DNA of 15,325 bases from Nitrososphaerota archaeon (GTDB lineage Archaea > Thermoproteota > Nitrososphaeria > Nitrososphaerales > Nitrosopumilaceae), in NCBI GenBank assembly GCA_028867235.1, contig JAGWGS010000011.1, positions 1-15,325 of the forward strand, written 5' to 3'. Below are positions 14,149 to 15,325 of the stretch, in pieces. The number at the start of each line of letters is the position of its first letter. The stretch's first letter is position 1. Both the position numbers and the translations under genes were made by a program. The notes beneath the pieces were generated by a model that did no database searches, had not been told where the DNA came from, and saw only the letters and a program-made list of their open reading frames with translations.

Positions 14149-14989
14149 GCATAGTCAGATCTAAAAGACTCTCTAATCTTGCTCTTGCAGGACCTTCATT
14201 TATCTTTCTTAGAGCTGTCTTTGCTTTCTTTGAATATGTGTTAAGCATTACCTCCATCTTGTCAAAGACAACTCTTGGATCTGAGCTCTTTTTGATTAGT
14301 ATGTTAAACAACTTGTCTTCATTATTCCAATCCTGTAAGTCATCTCGTATTTGATATGCAATTCCCATGTTCTTACCATATTCTGCAAGAGCTAAAATTT
14401 GCTCTTCTGTACCGCCTCCCAATATTGCTCCTATCTTTGCAGCTGCCTCAAATGCAGTGGCAGTCTTGTATTCCATCACCTTGACATAATCATCAAATGT
14501 TACATCTTCGCTCGTCTCTAGTCTTGTCTCAAGCATCTCTCCTTCACTCATCATCATAGCAGTGATTGCAAGCTCTCGTCCTATTCTTGCATTATCAAGT
14601 CTAGATGAAATATTCAAAATTAAACCGAGAACAAAATCGCCAGTAATTATGCTTGTATTGTATCCATATTTTATGTGGAAAGGATCTTTTCTTCTTCTTA
14701 ATATTTCGTTGTCTATTATGTCATCATGAATAACAGATTCTGTGTGCAATAATTCAACTGCACATGATGCAGAATAGGCATTTTGATCACATTTTCCTAT
14801 GCTCTCTGCAGATAAGATTAGAATCAGAGGTCTAATTCTTTTTCCGCCTTCAAGGGCATATTGTAGGGGCTCGAAAAATTCAGATGCTGAATACAGCTCT
14901 AATTCTTGTTTTATTGCAAGATCAACCTTGGCTATATAATTTTTAAAGTCTTTTATGAGTGGATTTATCTCAAAATTCTTTCTATCCAA
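14138..14989 (-). CDS. Trans-polyprenyl diphosphate synthase (GGPP-synthase-like)
   Basis: A 283-residue enzyme that joins isopentenyl diphosphate units to an allylic diphosphate. Visible are GGKRIRP (48-54), the first aspartate-rich motif DDIID (89-93) followed by RRR, KTATAFEAAAKIGAILGG (175-192), and the second motif DDLQD (216-220) in AYQIRDDLQD. Chain length is set largely by residues four and five before the first motif; here they are Ser85 and Glu84, without the bulky aromatic typical of GGPP synthases, so the product could be GGPP for ether lipids or a longer chain for menaquinone. The start is TTG 14989, the only plausible start after the in-frame TAG at 14999-15001; no ATG is near. 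It lies just downstream of tRNA-Glu on the same strand. Confidence 0.9.
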   Translation of the reverse strand: MDRKNFEINPLIKDFKNYIAKVDLAIKQELELYSASEFFEPLQYALEGGKRIRPLILILSAESIGKCDQNAYSASCAVELLHTESVIHDDIIDNEILRRRKDPFHIKYGYNTSIITGDFVLGLILNISSRLDNARIGRELAITAMMMSEGEMLETRLETSEDVTFDDYVKVMEYKTATAFEAAAKIGAILGGGTEEQILALAEYGKNMGIAYQIRDDLQDWNNEDKLFNILIKKSSDPRVVFDKMEVMLNTYSKKAKTALRKINEGPARARLESLLDLTMLSV

Positions 14990-15040
14990 TAAGTTGCACT
15001 AGCTATCGTTAGACCTGGTTAGGATATTAATGCTTTTGAG

Positions 15041-15135
15041 TGGTGCTCCAGCCGGGATTTTCATCATGTAAGAATTTGAACCCGGGTCGTAGGATTGAAA
15101 GTCCCACATGCTTGACCGGTCTACACCACTGGAGC
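15041..15135 (-). tRNA. tRNA-Glu (anticodon TTC) with an intron in the T-loop; CCA encoded
   Basis: Read on the minus strand from 15135. The acceptor stem GCTCCAG pairs perfectly with CTGGAGC, followed by discriminator A and genomic CCA (15043-15041). The D-arm has GTGT/GCAT with a GG-containing loop. The anticodon stem TGGGA/TCCTA encloses CTTTCAA, giving anticodon TTC (Glu). The T-stem CCGGG/CCCGG is perfect, but the loop between is 24 bases instead of 7: TTCAAAT plus 17 extra bases. Removing these gives a standard 75-base tRNA plus CCA. The variable loop is four bases. A usual cloverleaf search without intron handling may miss or truncate this gene. Confidence 0.92.
15057..15073 (-). other. 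Predicted 17-base non-canonical tRNA intron (T-loop)
   Basis: The extra bases in the T-loop of tRNA-Glu. One placement is after TTCAAAT and before CCCGG, next to canonical position 60/61. Because AAAT occurs on both sides, the cut may shift by up to four bases toward position 56/57. Archaeal tRNA introns outside 37/38, removed by the splicing endonuclease at relaxed bulge-helix-bulge sites, are known in Thaumarchaeota and Thermoproteales. A clean bulge-helix-bulge was not found by eye; only a weak ATTCTT/GAAAAT hairpin with one mismatch is seen. Confidence 0.8.
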
Positions 15136-15150
15136 CCAATTTGCATCCTA

Positions 15151-15167
15151 TTTTATATCCATAAAAT
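15151..15167 (-). promoter_or_regulatory. Possible tRNA-Glu promoter (TATA region)
   Basis: On the minus strand TTTTAT followed by GATATAAAA lies about 16-31 bases before the tRNA 5' end, a suitable distance for an archaeal TATA box with a short or no leader. Which of the two AT blocks is used cannot be told by eye. Confidence 0.35.
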
Positions 15168-15190
15168 CCTTTTGAAGCCATTTCAAAAGA

Positions 15191-15200
15191 TTTTTTTATT
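15191..15200 (+). promoter_or_regulatory. Possible TATA element for the TenA/PqqC-like gene
   Basis: TTTTTTTATT is centred about 25 bases before ATG 15221, consistent with a leaderless archaeal transcript. No ribosome-binding site is seen before the ATG. Read by eye only. Confidence 0.35.
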
Positions 15201-15220
15201 GCTAGAATTTGATAATTCGC

Positions 15221-15325
15221 ATGAATTCACTTGTTCAGAGAATTGACAATATAATTGAAGAACAAAGTCTGTTAAAGCACAAATTCTATGTTATGTGGAA
15301 TGAGGGTAAATTATCAATTGATTCA
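15221..15325 (+). CDS. TenA/PqqC-like (haem-oxygenase-fold) protein, N-terminal part only
   Basis: The first 35 codons of a gene that continues past the window. The start ATG is followed by an amphipathic helix (SLVQRIDNIIEEQSLLKH) and then FYVMWNEGKLSID. This resembles the opening of the TenA/THI-4/PqqC superfamily, in which a helix ending in LLKHPFY is followed by xxWxxGKLxxxxL. Members include thiaminase II, PQQ synthesis protein C and iron-dependent oxygenases; which applies cannot be judged from this piece. It is divergent from the tRNA-Glu gene, with an 85-base gap holding AT-rich promoter-like sequence for both. Confidence 0.6.
   Translation, partial: MNSLVQRIDNIIEEQSLLKHKFYVMWNEGKLSIDS

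Noticed and set aside
15061..15067. A perfect box C motif (ATGATGA, minus strand) within the tRNA-Glu intron, hinting at a C/D guide RNA.
   Set aside because: No box D (CTGA) at a suitable distance downstream and no D'/C' pair; the intron is only 17 bases. Most likely chance.
1..15325. Search for CRISPR repeats, insertion-sequence ends, long direct or inverted repeats, and phage or defence genes.
   Set aside because: None seen by eye; the window is filled by housekeeping genes with similar base composition throughout.

Overview
The window reads as ordinary, densely packed chromosome of an ammonia-oxidising archaeon of the phylum Nitrososphaerota (Thaumarchaeota), most like the low-GC Nitrosopumilales group. 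The evidence is the combination of a short archaeal-type acetyl/propionyl-CoA carboxylase operon, an 11-subunit Nuo (complex I) cluster without the NADH-input subunits, TATA-box-like elements about 25 bases before gene starts, frequent GTG/TTG starts, and a tRNA with an intron at a non-canonical site. The species cannot be fixed from the sequence alone.

Layout. Bases 1-2089 (+) hold the end of a carboxyltransferase gene, a biotin carboxylase and a biotin carrier protein. Together they form the carboxylase that fixes bicarbonate in the 3-hydroxypropionate/4-hydroxybutyrate cycle. Bases 2115-3502 (-) hold an MscS-type channel and a peroxiredoxin. Bases 3644-14148 (+) hold nuoA-B-C-D-H-I-J-K-M-L-N, nearly gapless, with 1-20 base overlaps at several junctions. 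Bases 14138-14989 (-) hold a trans-polyprenyl diphosphate synthase whose end overlaps nuoN tail to tail. Bases 15041-15135 (-) hold tRNA-Glu(TTC), interrupted by about 17 bases in its T-loop. From 15221 (+) a TenA/PqqC-like gene starts and runs off the window. No intergenic stretch exceeds 150 bases.

How the genes work together. The Nuo set encodes the membrane proton-pumping arm (A,H,J,K,L,M,N) and the connecting Fe-S/quinone module (B,C,D,I). NuoE, F and G are absent between nuoD and nuoH, so the electron partner is not NADH through the usual module. In ammonia oxidisers such a complex is thought able to run in reverse, making low-potential reductant for CO2 fixation. Its position beside the CO2-fixing carboxylase fits that idea, but this is inference. 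The prenyl synthase could supply lipid or quinone side chains.

No CRISPR array, insertion sequence, phage gene, defence island or obviously new system is visible. The interest lies in detail: the T-loop intron in tRNA-Glu; a set of substitutions at normally invariant complex I residues (NuoM TM8 lysine to glycine, NuoA TM2 glutamate to alanine and loop cysteine to serine, NuoB SPRQ to SLRQ, and an altered NuoD quinone loop); extra segments in NuoC, NuoH, NuoM and NuoL; and a peroxiredoxin that has lost the active-site proline.
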